A DNA stretch of 64,000 nt from Epilithonimonas arachidiradicis. Its GTDB lineage: Bacteria; Bacteroidota; Bacteroidia; Flavobacteriales; Weeksellaceae. Under the pieces are notes generated by a model. That model saw only the letters and a program-made list of their open reading frames with translations, did no database searches and was not told the origin of the DNA. The stretch's first letter is position 1. The number at the start of each line of letters is the position of its first letter. Shown here in pieces: positions 28,103-36,055 of this stretch. The stretch spans positions 62,001-126,000 of the forward strand of contig NZ_RAQH01000011.1 in the NCBI RefSeq assembly GCF_003610695.1. Reading direction: 5' to 3'. A program made the translations under genes and the position numbers.

Positions 28103-29644
28103 TTATTTTATTTCTGTGGCTTTTAAAATCGTTGATTTTTTTCCAAAATCCGCGCTATTTTTTAATTCGAAAACGATAGAATCATTATCGAAAGTGATAT
28201 CCATTAAATGTGAGTGTGGTGTTTCCAAATAAATCGTTTTTAGTTCCAAAGTATTTTCATCTTTCCAACAGAAACTATTTGTGATTTTCGCAGGATAAAG
28301 TTTGTAGCTGTCCGTTAAAGATTTTTTATCCGAAGTTGGCTGAATTCTCATTGTTTCCTGCTGATTCCATTTTCCTGAAGTGAATTCGAATGGATAAGAT
28401 TTTCCATTAATCATTAATTTCATTTCGAATTTTTGACCATTCGATTTTAATTCTACCGATTGATATTTGTCTTTGTTTTCAGCAAAACTGAAAGTTTTAT
28501 TAATTTTCGGGAAGATTTCGCTTTTCAAGGGCTCAATGGAAAGATTATTTTCCAAATCCTTAAGTTTCTGGTAAGCCGATTTATTTTCGGGAATCGCTTT
28601 TGGTTGAAAAGCTGGTAAAAGATGTTCCCAAACGAGATTTAACTCTTCCTGAAGATTGTTACTTTCTGCCGTCATAATCACAACTGCATCTTGTTCCGGC
28701 AAAACCAACATATATTGTCCGTAAGCGCCGTCACCACGGAAGGAATTGAAACGATTCCTCCACATCTGATAACCATAACCCTGAACCCAATCGTTTTCAC
28801 TTCTCAATTTTTCGTCAGCATTTGGATTTTGTAAAATATGTGCAGAACTGGCTTCATTAATCCAATCTTCAGAGATAATTTGCTTTCCGTTCCACTTTCC
28901 TTTTTGGAGAAAAAACTGGGCAAATTTTGCCATATCTTCAGTCTTCACACGCAATCCCCAACCTCCGGTATTAATACCTTGTGGATTACTTTCCCAATCG
29001 TAATCTTTAATTCCTAGCGGGTCAAATAATCTCGGTTTCAAATAATCTGCAACCGTTTGACCTGTCACTTTCTGAATAATCGCAGAAAGCATAAATGTCG
29101 CCAACGAACTATAATTGAATTTGCTTCCTGGTTTATTATCAATCGGAACTGCTAGATAAGCTTTTACCCAATCGCTTTCGCTTCCACGGATAAAATCGGG
29201 TTCTTTTTCCATTCCCGTTGACATTGTCAGGAGATTTTGGATTGATAATTCTTTAAGATTATCACTGATTTCTGTGGGTAGCTTATCAGGAAAAAAAGAA
29301 ATGACTTTATCAGTAACTTTAAGTTTATTTTCCTGAACTGCAAAACCAATCGCTGTTGCTGTAAAACTTTTGCTGCAAGAATATAATCTGTTCTTTAAAT
29401 CTTTCTGATAAGGATTCCAATATACTTCTGACACCACTTTTCCGTGTCTCAAAAGCATAAAACTGTGAAATTCTGTTGATTTGATTTTATTCGCGACTGT
29501 CAAAAACTTCATTATCGCTTCTGAAGAAATCCCTTCCTTTTCAGGAATACTTCTTTGCAAAGGACTTTGAGCAGAAAATAACGCACAAGCAAAAGCCATT
29601 TGTGGCAATAATGCTTTTCTGCAAATAAAAGATGAATGGAACAT
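28103..29644 (-). CDS. Serine hydrolase, class C beta-lactamase/esterase family (about 513 aa)
   Basis: The N-terminal stretch looks like a signal peptide (RKALLPQMAFACALFSAQ). The SxxK motif is SCSK in YSCSKSFTATAIG, the YxN position reads YSS in FNYSSLATF, and GGWGLRVKTEDMAKFAQFFL follows. This is the beta-lactamase-related serine hydrolase fold; substrates in the family range from D-Ala peptides to esters. The C-terminal 150 residues form an extra beta-rich domain. The start is either ATG 29644 or 29650. It lies between menB and menA. Confidence 0.88.
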   Translation of the reverse strand: MFHSSFICRKALLPQMAFACALFSAQSPLQRSIPEKEGISSEAIMKFLTVANKIKSTEFHSFMLLRHGKVVSEVYWNPYQKDLKNRLYSCSKSFTATAIGFAVQENKLKVTDKVISFFPDKLPTEISDNLKELSIQNLLTMSTGMEKEPDFIRGSESDWVKAYLAVPIDNKPGSKFNYSSLATFMLSAIIQKVTGQTVADYLKPRLFDPLGIKDYDWESNPQGINTGGWGLRVKTEDMAKFAQFFLQKGKWNGKQIISEDWINEASSAHILQNPNADEKLRSENDWVQGYGYQMWRNRFNSFRGDGAYGQYMLVLPEQDAVVIMTAESNNLQEELNLVWEHLLPAFQPKAIPENKSAYQKLKDLENNLSIEPLKSEIFPKINKTFSFAENKDKYQSVELKSNGQKFEMKLMINGKSYPFEFTSGKWNQQETMRIQPTSDKKSLTDSYKLYPAKITNSFCWKDENTLELKTIYLETPHSHLMDITFDNDSIVFELKNSADFGKKSTILKATEIK

Positions 29645-29670
29645 AGGCAATTGCTCTATTTATTCGGTAA

Positions 29671-30507
29671 TTAAGAAATCCACTGGTCGTCTCCGAAATT
29701 CGGTTTACGTTTTTCCAAGAAAGCATTTCTACCCTCTTTCGCTTCTTCTGTCATATAAGCTAAACGTGTTGCTTCTCCTGCAAAAATCTGCTGTCCAACC
29801 ATTCCGTCGTCTGTCAAATTCATAGCGAATTTTAGCATTCTGATAGAAGTTGGAGATTTGGCAAGGATTTCTTGAGCCCATTCGTAAGCTGTGTCTTCCA
29901 ATTCAGCGTGAGGAATTACAGCGTTTACCATTCCCATATCTGCTGCTTCCTGAGCAGAATAGTTTCTACCTAAGAAGAAAATTTCTCTGGCTTTTTTCTG
30001 ACCAACCATTTTTGCTAAATATGCAGAACCATAACCGCCGTCAAAACTTGTAACATCGGCATCGGTTTGTTTGAAAATCGCGTGCTCTTCACTCGCTAAA
30101 GTCAAATCGCAAACTACGTGAAGTGAATGTCCGCCACCAACTGCCCAACCGTTTACTACAGCAATTACAGCTTTTGGCATAAAACGAATCAAACGCTGAA
30201 CTTCTAAGATATTCAAACGATGTCTTCCGTCTTCGCCAACGTAGCCTTGATGTCCACGCGCTTTTTGGTCGCCACCACTGCAGAAAGCGTGACCGCCGTC
30301 TTTTGGACTCGGGCCTTCGCCTGTCAGCAACACGACCCCGATTGACGAATCTTCGTAAGCGTCATAAAAAGCATCGTAAAGTTCTGAGGTTGTTTTTGGA
30401 CGAAAAGCATTTCTAACTTCTGGTCTGTTGATAGCAATTCTTGCAACGCCATTTGATTTTTTATAGGTAATATCTTCGTATTCTTTGACGGTTTTCCAGT
30501 CTGCCAT
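29671..30507 (-). CDS. menB: 1,4-dihydroxy-2-naphthoyl-CoA synthase (278 aa)
   Basis: Crotonase-fold enzyme that closes the ring of o-succinylbenzoyl-CoA in menaquinone synthesis. MenB-specific features are GGDQKARGHQGY, VVNGWAVGGGHSLHVVCDLT, FKQTDADVTSFDGGYGSAYLA and the C-terminal KRKPNFGDDQW. It heads the group that ends with menA and the UPF0173 hydrolase. No other men genes are in the window. Confidence 0.96.
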   Translation of the reverse strand: MADWKTVKEYEDITYKKSNGVARIAINRPEVRNAFRPKTTSELYDAFYDAYEDSSIGVVLLTGEGPSPKDGGHAFCSGGDQKARGHQGYVGEDGRHRLNILEVQRLIRFMPKAVIAVVNGWAVGGGHSLHVVCDLTLASEEHAIFKQTDADVTSFDGGYGSAYLAKMVGQKKAREIFFLGRNYSAQEAADMGMVNAVIPHAELEDTAYEWAQEILAKSPTSIRMLKFAMNLTDDGMVGQQIFAGEATRLAYMTEEAKEGRNAFLEKRKPNFGDDQWIS

Positions 30508-30581
30508 TTTTTGAAAATTTAGTTTGTAAATATACGGAGAACTGATGTGGTTTCAAAGGGAAATCGATGAAACGTTTTCCT

Positions 30582-30684
30582 GGGATGCGTAAGGGATAAA
30601 AGCGGTTATCCTTTTTTTGCTTTGGAAAAAGCTTGGGCAAAAAAGATATGAGCGTATAGCCCGACCCGCTTGTTTTTCTACGGC
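30582..30684 (-). repeat. Intergenic hairpin repeat, diverged member of the 38.5/44.9/51.4 kb family
   Basis: Read on the reverse strand it has CGCTCATATCTTTTTT, a central inverted repeat (AAGC...GCAAAA), AAAAAAAGGATAACCGCT and TTATCCCTTACGCATCCC. The core arrangement ATCTTTTTT...AAAAAAAGGAT with CCGCT is shared with the repeat at 51.4 kb. It lies in the 279-nt gap between menB and the DUF4920 gene, where no gene is seen. Confidence 0.6.
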
Positions 30685-30736
30685 AAACTTTGATTTTTAT
30701 CACCAATGTTCTGGAAAAACAAAGGGTTACGCCCAA

Positions 30737-30766
30737 ATAAAAAAAGCCCCAGAAAATCCGGAGCTG
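30737..30766 (-). terminator. Terminator of the DUF4920 gene
   Basis: On the reverse strand AGCTCC (30765-30760) pairs with GGGGCT (30750-30745), with one G-U pair, and a run of seven T follows. Confidence 0.7.
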
Positions 30767-30786
30767 TAAATTATATTGGAATAAAG

Positions 30787-31284
30787 TTATTCTACAACCT
30801 TGATTGCGCTTGCCAAAAATCTTGTTTCAGTCTTTGGTTCTGTAATCGCATCGATTTCTGTTTGCGTTTTTTTAGCATCTTCTGCATAATGTTGTAATTC
30901 TTTTACAGAAGTTGTTTTACTCTCTGCGCTGCCTTCCAGAACAACAGTTTTACCTTCCAAAGCCGTCGGAACGAAGAATGCATAATCTTTCATTTTAACA
31001 AAGAAAGTTTCGCCAGAATCTGTTGCTAAACTTACCCAACATCCTTTTTTAGGACAAACGCCGGTCACTTTTCCTTTGACGGAAGTTTTAGCGATTTTTG
31101 GAGTTGCTTTCAGTTCTTTATTCAATTCGTCTGTGGATATGGCTTTCTTAACAGCTTTTGCGGAAACATCCTGTCCATAAAACTCTCCTACTTTGGCGTC
31201 GCCAGCCGGTGGACCGGATTGTGCAAATGCGGAAACAGACAGCCCTATCAATATGAAAGCAAACAATATATTTTTCATAATCAA
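30787..31284 (-). CDS. DUF4920 periplasmic protein (165 aa)
   Basis: A signal peptide (MKNILFAFILIGLSVSAFAQ; starts ATG 31284 or ATG 31278) is followed by a small beta-rich domain with the DUF4920 hallmark GKVTGVCPKKGCWV, a Cys pair that could bind a metal or form a disulfide. Further on, FFVKMKDYAFFVP and VLEGSAE. Function unknown; the fold is OB-like by pattern. It is transcribed alone, with its terminator downstream. Confidence 0.86.
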   Translation of the reverse strand: MIMKNILFAFILIGLSVSAFAQSGPPAGDAKVGEFYGQDVSAKAVKKAISTDELNKELKATPKIAKTSVKGKVTGVCPKKGCWVSLATDSGETFFVKMKDYAFFVPTALEGKTVVLEGSAESKTTSVKELQHYAEDAKKTQTEIDAITEPKTETRFLASAIKVVE

Positions 31285-31413
31285 TGATTTATTTTTAATG
31301 CTGTAAATTTAGAAAATTAATTAAAATGAAAAATTTTTATTTTTTGATGTAACGAAAATGACTTTTCAATTGTCATATTAATAACAAATCAAAAACTATA
31401 AAAAATTATACTT

Positions 31414-32226
31414 ATGAAAATAAAACTTTTATCCCTAATTCTTTTGGCTTCTGTTAGCAATTTTTCCTGCATACAGAAAAATGGTTCCAATGATGTAATG
31501 TTTTCGCACTTATTATCCGACTCCGGAAAAGGCGAAGTGATTGAGAAATCTTATTCGATGGATTTTGACGAATTACAAATCTCAACTTCTCTTAATGCGG
31601 AAGTTTATAAATCCAGTGAAGAAAAAATTGTTGTGTACGCTCCTTCTGACCTAATGCAGTATGTGGTTGTGAAACAAGACGGAAGAAAAGTTCAGGTAAA
31701 AATTCAATCTGAAGGTAAACTGAACATCTCAACTGACAGAATCAAAATTAAGGTTTACGCAAAGGATTTTGACGGATTGGTAGCTAACTCAAGCGGAAGT
31801 ATTGTTCTGAAAGATGATTTTAAATTCTCTGATCTTGATGTGAAAGTTTCAAGTTCTGGAAATATCAAAGGAAATATCAACGGTGATAATGTGAATATCC
31901 AAGCTTCCAGCAGTGGTGATTTCTACGGAGATATCGTTGCAAAAAATCTTAATTTACAATCCTCTTCATCGGGCGGAATCAATATCAAAGGAAAAGCAGA
32001 CAGTGTAAGTGCTCAAGCATCTTCAAGCGGAGATATCAAAGCTGAAAACTTAACGGCAGACAGCGCAGTTCTTACAACTTCTTCTTCGGCTGATATTACG
32101 ATTGGTGTACGCAATAGTTTGACTGCAAGTGCTTCCTCCAGCGGAGATATAAATGTACTGAAAAGAGGCGACCTGAATAAAGTGACCAAAAACGAAAGCA
32201 GCTCCGGTTCTGTTAATATCCGGTAA
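31414..32226 (+). CDS. GIN-domain (DUF2807) lipoprotein with SSSG repeats (270 aa)
   Basis: A lipobox (SNFSC, Cys 19) marks a lipoprotein. Residues about 48-270 form a right-handed beta-helix-like GIN domain. Serine-rich turns SSSGD or SSSGG recur about every 18-22 residues from residue 138 on. It is a paralogue of the 23.7-kb gene but shares little sequence with it. The family has been called adhesin-like; no function is established. A terminator shared with the coiled-coil gene follows. Confidence 0.84.
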   Translation: MKIKLLSLILLASVSNFSCIQKNGSNDVMFSHLLSDSGKGEVIEKSYSMDFDELQISTSLNAEVYKSSEEKIVVYAPSDLMQYVVVKQDGRKVQVKIQSEGKLNISTDRIKIKVYAKDFDGLVANSSGSIVLKDDFKFSDLDVKVSSSGNIKGNINGDNVNIQASSSGDFYGDIVAKNLNLQSSSSGGINIKGKADSVSAQASSSGDIKAENLTADSAVLTTSSSADITIGVRNSLTASASSSGDINVLKRGDLNKVTKNESSSGSVNIR

Positions 32227-32251
32227 TTTTATATTAATTTTTCTCTCAAAC

Positions 32252-32282
32252 GGAAAGAGACCTGAATTCCAGGTCTCTTTTG
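32252..32282. terminator. Bidirectional terminator
   Basis: AAAGAGACCTG (32254-32264) pairs perfectly with CAGGTCTCTTT (32270-32280), loop AATTC. It separates the GIN gene from the convergent coiled-coil gene. Confidence 0.88.
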
Positions 32283-32306
32283 TTATTTATTAAAATCAAA
32301 TTCCGA

Positions 32307-33083
32307 TTAGAACTTGATGATATCTTGCATTTTAGCAGTTTCCTCATTTACTAACTCGTCATCTACCAAGATTTTTCCAGAATGCTCATCGATGATAATC
32401 TTTTTTCTTTGAGCAATTTCCATTTGCTTTTGTGGCGGGATTGTGAAGAAAGAACCTTTTGGCGCTCCTCTTTCCAAACCTACAACGGCAAGACCTGTAG
32501 ATGAACCTTGACGGATTCTTTGGTAAGAAGCCAACAATCTGTCATCGATTTTCTCAGCAAATTCTTTAGATTTTTCCAACAGATAATCTTCTTCTTTCTG
32601 AGTTTCAGAAATCAAATTATCCAACTCGTTTTTCTTATGGTTCAAGTGGTTTTTCAGCTCCTCGATTTTAGCGTTCAAATCAGACAAAGTTTCTTTTTTG
32701 TGGTCGATTTTGCCACCGAATTCTTTGATTCTTTTTTCAGCTAACTGAATTTCCAATTCCTGATATTCTACCTCTTTTGACAAAGCTTCGAACTCTTTGT
32801 TATTTCTAACGTTATCTTGCTGCGTTTTATATTTATCAATAAGAGTTTGAGCTTGTTTCATCAAATCTTTTTTGCTGTTGATTTCAGCATTTTGCTCAGC
32901 AATTTCAGTTTCGAATTTTTGGGCTCTTTTTTCAAGACCTTCAATTTCTATCTCAAGGTCTTCTACTTCAATCGGCAACTCGCCTCTTGTATTGCGGATC
33001 TCATCCAAACGGGAATCGATAATTTGCAAATCGTAAAGAGCTCTTAATTTTTCTTCAACAGAAATTTCGTTTACTTTAGCCAT
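32307..33083 (-). CDS. C4-type zinc-ribbon family coiled-coil protein lacking the cysteines (258 aa)
   Basis: Residues 15-180 are a long antiparallel coiled coil (EIEIEGLEKRAQKFETEI and similar). The C-terminal part aligns with the C4 zinc ribbon found in this family, but the four cysteines are absent: VVGLERGAPKGSFFTIPPQ and KILVDDELV stand where the CxxC pairs would be. The gene starts 2 nt after the Nif3 gene; this pairing is widely conserved, which suggests a shared pathway. Function unknown; nucleic-acid binding has been proposed for relatives. Confidence 0.85.
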   Translation of the reverse strand: MAKVNEISVEEKLRALYDLQIIDSRLDEIRNTRGELPIEVEDLEIEIEGLEKRAQKFETEIAEQNAEINSKKDLMKQAQTLIDKYKTQQDNVRNNKEFEALSKEVEYQELEIQLAEKRIKEFGGKIDHKKETLSDLNAKIEELKNHLNHKKNELDNLISETQKEEDYLLEKSKEFAEKIDDRLLASYQRIRQGSSTGLAVVGLERGAPKGSFFTIPPQKQMEIAQRKKIIIDEHSGKILVDDELVNEETAKMQDIIKF

Positions 33084-33085
33084 AT

Positions 33086-34183
33086 CTATATAAAATAATT
33101 AACAGGATTTGTTTTTATTGTCGTTTTAGCGATTGCAAATGTAGTGAATTTTTCGGACAAAATTTCAAATAATTGTTGAGTTACAAATTGTTCTGATTCG
33201 AAATGTCCAATATCACAAATCAGCAATTTATCTTCCCCTGAAAAGAAATCGTGATATTTCACATCGCCAGTCAAATAAGCATCACATTTTGCAGATATGG
33301 CTGACTTTATTCCACTTGCACCACTTCCGCCCAAAACGCCTACTCTCTTGATTTTTTTTCGAGTTAAATTATTGTGTCTGATGATATTAAGATTAAATTT
33401 TTCTTTAACGAACTTTAGAAAATCAGTTTCATCCATTTCTGTTTCCAAATCTCCGAATCTCCCCAAACCGGTATATTGATTTTCGTTTTCGAGAGAAATT
33501 AATTGGTAAGCGACTTCTTCGTAAGGATGATTTTGCCTCATCGCAAAGAGAATCTGATGTTTTTTATAATCTTCAAAAATCATTGAAAGTAAAACTTCAT
33601 TGGCGTTTTTTCTCTCATTTTGAGTTCCGGTTACAGGATTTGAACCTTCTAAAGGTCGAAAAGTTCCGTTTCCATTGATTGAAAAACTGCATTCATCATA
33701 AAAACCAATATTTCCTGCTCCGGCTTCAAAAAGTGCATTTTTCAAATTCTCAGCAGATTCAACAGGAACATAAACTTCGAGTTTTCTTAATTGATTTTGT
33801 TTTGGCATTAATATTTTCTGATTCTTCAATCCAAGAACTTCACAGATTTTATAATTAACCCCCAAATAATCATTATCAAAAGCTGTGTGAATTGCATAAA
33901 TCGCGATTTTACTTTCTAAAGCTTTTAAAACAGCTCTCTCAACATAATTCTTTCCTGTAATAGATTTTAATCCAGAAAAAATAATCGGATGAAAACAAAA
34001 TATAAAGTTTAAATCCTTTTCAATAGCTTCATCAACTACAGATTCCAAAGCATCGTGGGAAATCAAAATTCCAGAAATTTCTCTGTCTGGATTTCCACAA
34101 AGCAAACCAACATTATCAAAATCTTCTGCTTGTCTTGCCGGAATTATTTGTTCAAAATCTTTTATAAACTCTTTGATTTTCAT
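33086..34183 (-). CDS. Nif3-like dinuclear metal-centre protein (365 aa)
   Basis: Also called YqfO/YbgI or GTP cyclohydrolase I type 2-like, though the real function is unresolved. Metal-ligand motifs: FCFHPIIFSG, YAIHTAFDN, and at the C-terminus LTGDVKYHDFF and CDIGHFESE. Between them is an insert of about 100 residues with the PII-like CutA fold, as in longer members. The start is placed at MKIKEFIKDF (34183) because upstream residues overlap the RES gene. It is 10 nt behind the second RES toxin gene and 2 nt ahead of the coiled-coil gene. Confidence 0.9.
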   Translation of the reverse strand: MKIKEFIKDFEQIIPARQAEDFDNVGLLCGNPDREISGILISHDALESVVDEAIEKDLNFIFCFHPIIFSGLKSITGKNYVERAVLKALESKIAIYAIHTAFDNDYLGVNYKICEVLGLKNQKILMPKQNQLRKLEVYVPVESAENLKNALFEAGAGNIGFYDECSFSINGNGTFRPLEGSNPVTGTQNERKNANEVLLSMIFEDYKKHQILFAMRQNHPYEEVAYQLISLENENQYTGLGRFGDLETEMDETDFLKFVKEKFNLNIIRHNNLTRKKIKRVGVLGGSGASGIKSAISAKCDAYLTGDVKYHDFFSGEDKLLICDIGHFESEQFVTQQLFEILSEKFTTFAIAKTTIKTNPVNYFI

Positions 34184-34193
34184 ATTTGAGATA

Positions 34194-34646
34194 TTATCTG
34201 ATAAACAATCGGTCATCAAAAGTAAATTTTTCTATTTTCTTAATTTTAACTTCCGGAAAATTAATATGTCTCGGATTGATGATATAATTAAATTCACCTT
34301 GAACCGCAGCTGAAGGGATTTTCATTATTAAGAATTTTTGATCTTTAAGAAATTTGTCCCCGATTTTCTGCGTGCTGTCGGGATGTGGAAAAGTGTTCCA
34401 ATCTTTTGACAATCGTTTCGGTTCGAAAAAAAGAATATCAGGAATTTCGATATGAATCAAGCGATAATCCTGTGGCAAAATCCCCAAAGGAATATGAACA
34501 GCGATTTCCGTCACGCACAAAGCAATGGAATGTGCTGTGTAAAGTGCAGCGCTTCCTTTGCTATTCCATCTGCCACCGGCAATTTCCGCTCCTTTTCCGG
34601 AAAGGTCATTAGCATAGATTTCCTTTGAGAGTCTGTAAACAATCAT
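34194..34646 (-). CDS. Second RES-domain toxin (150 aa)
   Basis: RES toxin as at 19.4 kb: VYRLSKEIYAND, GGRWNSKGSAALYTAHS, the E in VTEIAVHI, and PSAAVQGEFNYIINP. The central segment is about 30% shared by eye with the first copy, so the pairs are not recent duplicates. It follows its antitoxin by 6 nt and precedes the Nif3 gene by 10 nt. Confidence 0.92.
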   Translation of the reverse strand: MIVYRLSKEIYANDLSGKGAEIAGGRWNSKGSAALYTAHSIALCVTEIAVHIPLGILPQDYRLIHIEIPDILFFEPKRLSKDWNTFPHPDSTQKIGDKFLKDQKFLIMKIPSAAVQGEFNYIINPRHINFPEVKIKKIEKFTFDDRLFIR

Positions 34647-34652
34647 CTCAGA

Positions 34653-35111
34653 TTATGCTAAAACGCCATGTTCTATACGAGTCAACTCATCCATAAGAAG
34701 CGATATTCCAAAAACACTACCCAACAAATCTTGTGGTTTTGTCTTTCCCAAAGCCACATTCTCGGACTGCAGCCATATCAAAAAATTATCGGAAGAACCA
34801 AAAACTTCCTCGCCTCTTTGATAAAGCATTTCTATTTGCAAAATTTTTTCGGACTGTAAAATATCAAAAGATTTTTCTTCTTTCTGGTAGCGGGACAATG
34901 TTTTTCCTGAAATATGGAGAAAATCTGCCCAATCCTGCATTGTAAAAGGAAACTTCTTTGCAAGGTTGTCAAAAATCTTAAACGATATACCTTTTTGCGA
35001 AATATCCATTAAGCGAAAGATACCGACATCATCAAAATTCTGATAACCATAAGCAACGGCAGCTTCCTGAACCAGATCCGTTTTATATTCTGAAGTTTTA
35101 TACTTTTTCAT
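34653..35111 (-). CDS. Second Xre/MbcA/ParS-type antitoxin (152 aa)
   Basis: The helix-turn-helix region has FLHISGKTLSRYQKEE (about residues 70-86), and the toxin-binding ParS segment has GSSDNFLIWLQSENVALG and LLGSVFGISLLMDEL. It should bind the adjacent RES toxin and repress its own promoter at 35130-35171. Lacks the N-terminal extension type of the first pair's antitoxin. Confidence 0.9.
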   Translation of the reverse strand: MKKYKTSEYKTDLVQEAAVAYGYQNFDDVGIFRLMDISQKGISFKIFDNLAKKFPFTMQDWADFLHISGKTLSRYQKEEKSFDILQSEKILQIEMLYQRGEEVFGSSDNFLIWLQSENVALGKTKPQDLLGSVFGISLLMDELTRIEHGVLA

Positions 35112-35129
35112 TTTTGTAATTTTCTACTA

Positions 35130-35171
35130 CAAATATACGAACATTGTCTAAATAAAAAAGACTTTTGTCTA
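35130..35171 (-). promoter_or_regulatory. Promoter of second RES/Xre operon with direct repeats
   Basis: Reverse strand: -7 element TATATTTG (35130-35137); TAGACAA occurs at 35144-35150 and again at 35165-35171, starts 21 bp apart. The layout is like that of the first pair (repeats 22 bp apart, just upstream of the -7) but with a different sequence. Confidence 0.6.
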
Positions 35172-35230
35172 TTTATTTTTAAAATAAATTTCTAAAATAT
35201 TTTACTTAACTTCAATAATATTTTAAATGG

Positions 35231-36055
35231 ATGAAAATAAAACCAGAATTTGACCTTATTCCCGAAGAAGGTTGGCGCAAAAAGATCTACGAAGTTGTTT
35301 ATTTATCAGAGACAAAAGCTGGTAAAATATTCGATATCGGATTATTGTTCTTAATTCTTTTTAGTACGGTTTTGCTAATGGTGGAAACGATTCCCATCAT
35401 CAGATTACAATATTACAAGGAATTTTACTACGCCGAATTTTTCATCACCATCATCTTCACAATAGAATATATCCTGAGAATCATCTGCATCAAAGATAGG
35501 GAAGAATATATTTTCAGTCCATTGGGAATCATTGATTTCCTGTCCATTATACCTTTCTACATCAGTTTATTCTTTCCGATTTGGCATTTTGTGGCCATTA
35601 TCAGGATGTTGAGAATTCTTAGAATTTTCAGGATTTTCAATCTGGCAGATTATATGCACGACGGTCGCTTTATTGTCTCAGCACTCAAACATAGCTCCAG
35701 AAAAATCTATATTTTTCTATTGTTTATGGTCATCTTCATTGTCATCATCGGTGCGCTGATGTACGTAGTGGAAGATGGCAAAAATGGCTTTAGCAGTATC
35801 CCACAAAGTGTTTATTGGGCTGTTGTCACTATTACGACTGTCGGTTATGGTGACATTTCGCCTGCCACGCCTTTAGGAAAATTATTGTCTATCGTAGTGA
35901 TGTTATGCGGTTATAGCATCATCGCTGTTCCAACCGGGATTGTCACTTCAGAGTTCCGAAGAAGAAAAAGTGATGTGAAATGTAACCGATGTGGAAACGA
36001 AGATAATGATGATAACGCCAGGTATTGTAAGATTTGTGGTGAAAAAATGGTTTAG
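35231..36055 (+). CDS. Voltage-gated-type potassium channel with C-terminal zinc ribbon (274 aa)
   Basis: Six membrane helices are predicted. S4 carries regularly spaced arginines (IIRMLRILRIFRIF). The selectivity filter is TTVGYGD, at about residue 205, so K+ is the ion. After S6 a short cytosolic tail ends in a zinc-ribbon-like unit, CNRCG...CKICG (about 248-271), in place of the usual TrkA/RCK domains. The gene lies alone and its stop overlaps the convergent patatin gene by 4 nt. Confidence 0.9.
   Translation: MKIKPEFDLIPEEGWRKKIYEVVYLSETKAGKIFDIGLLFLILFSTVLLMVETIPIIRLQYYKEFYYAEFFITIIFTIEYILRIICIKDREEYIFSPLGIIDFLSIIPFYISLFFPIWHFVAIIRMLRILRIFRIFNLADYMHDGRFIVSALKHSSRKIYIFLLFMVIFIVIIGALMYVVEDGKNGFSSIPQSVYWAVVTITTVGYGDISPATPLGKLLSIVVMLCGYSIIAVPTGIVTSEFRRRKSDVKCNRCGNEDNDDNARYCKICGEKMV

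Noticed and set aside
30461-30736. 91-aa frame upstream of menB
   Set aside because: It runs through the intergenic repeat and overlaps the start of menB; the composition reflects the repeat.
34184-34219. N-terminal extension of the Nif3 gene
   Set aside because: It would overlap the RES toxin gene, and family members start at MKIKEFI.
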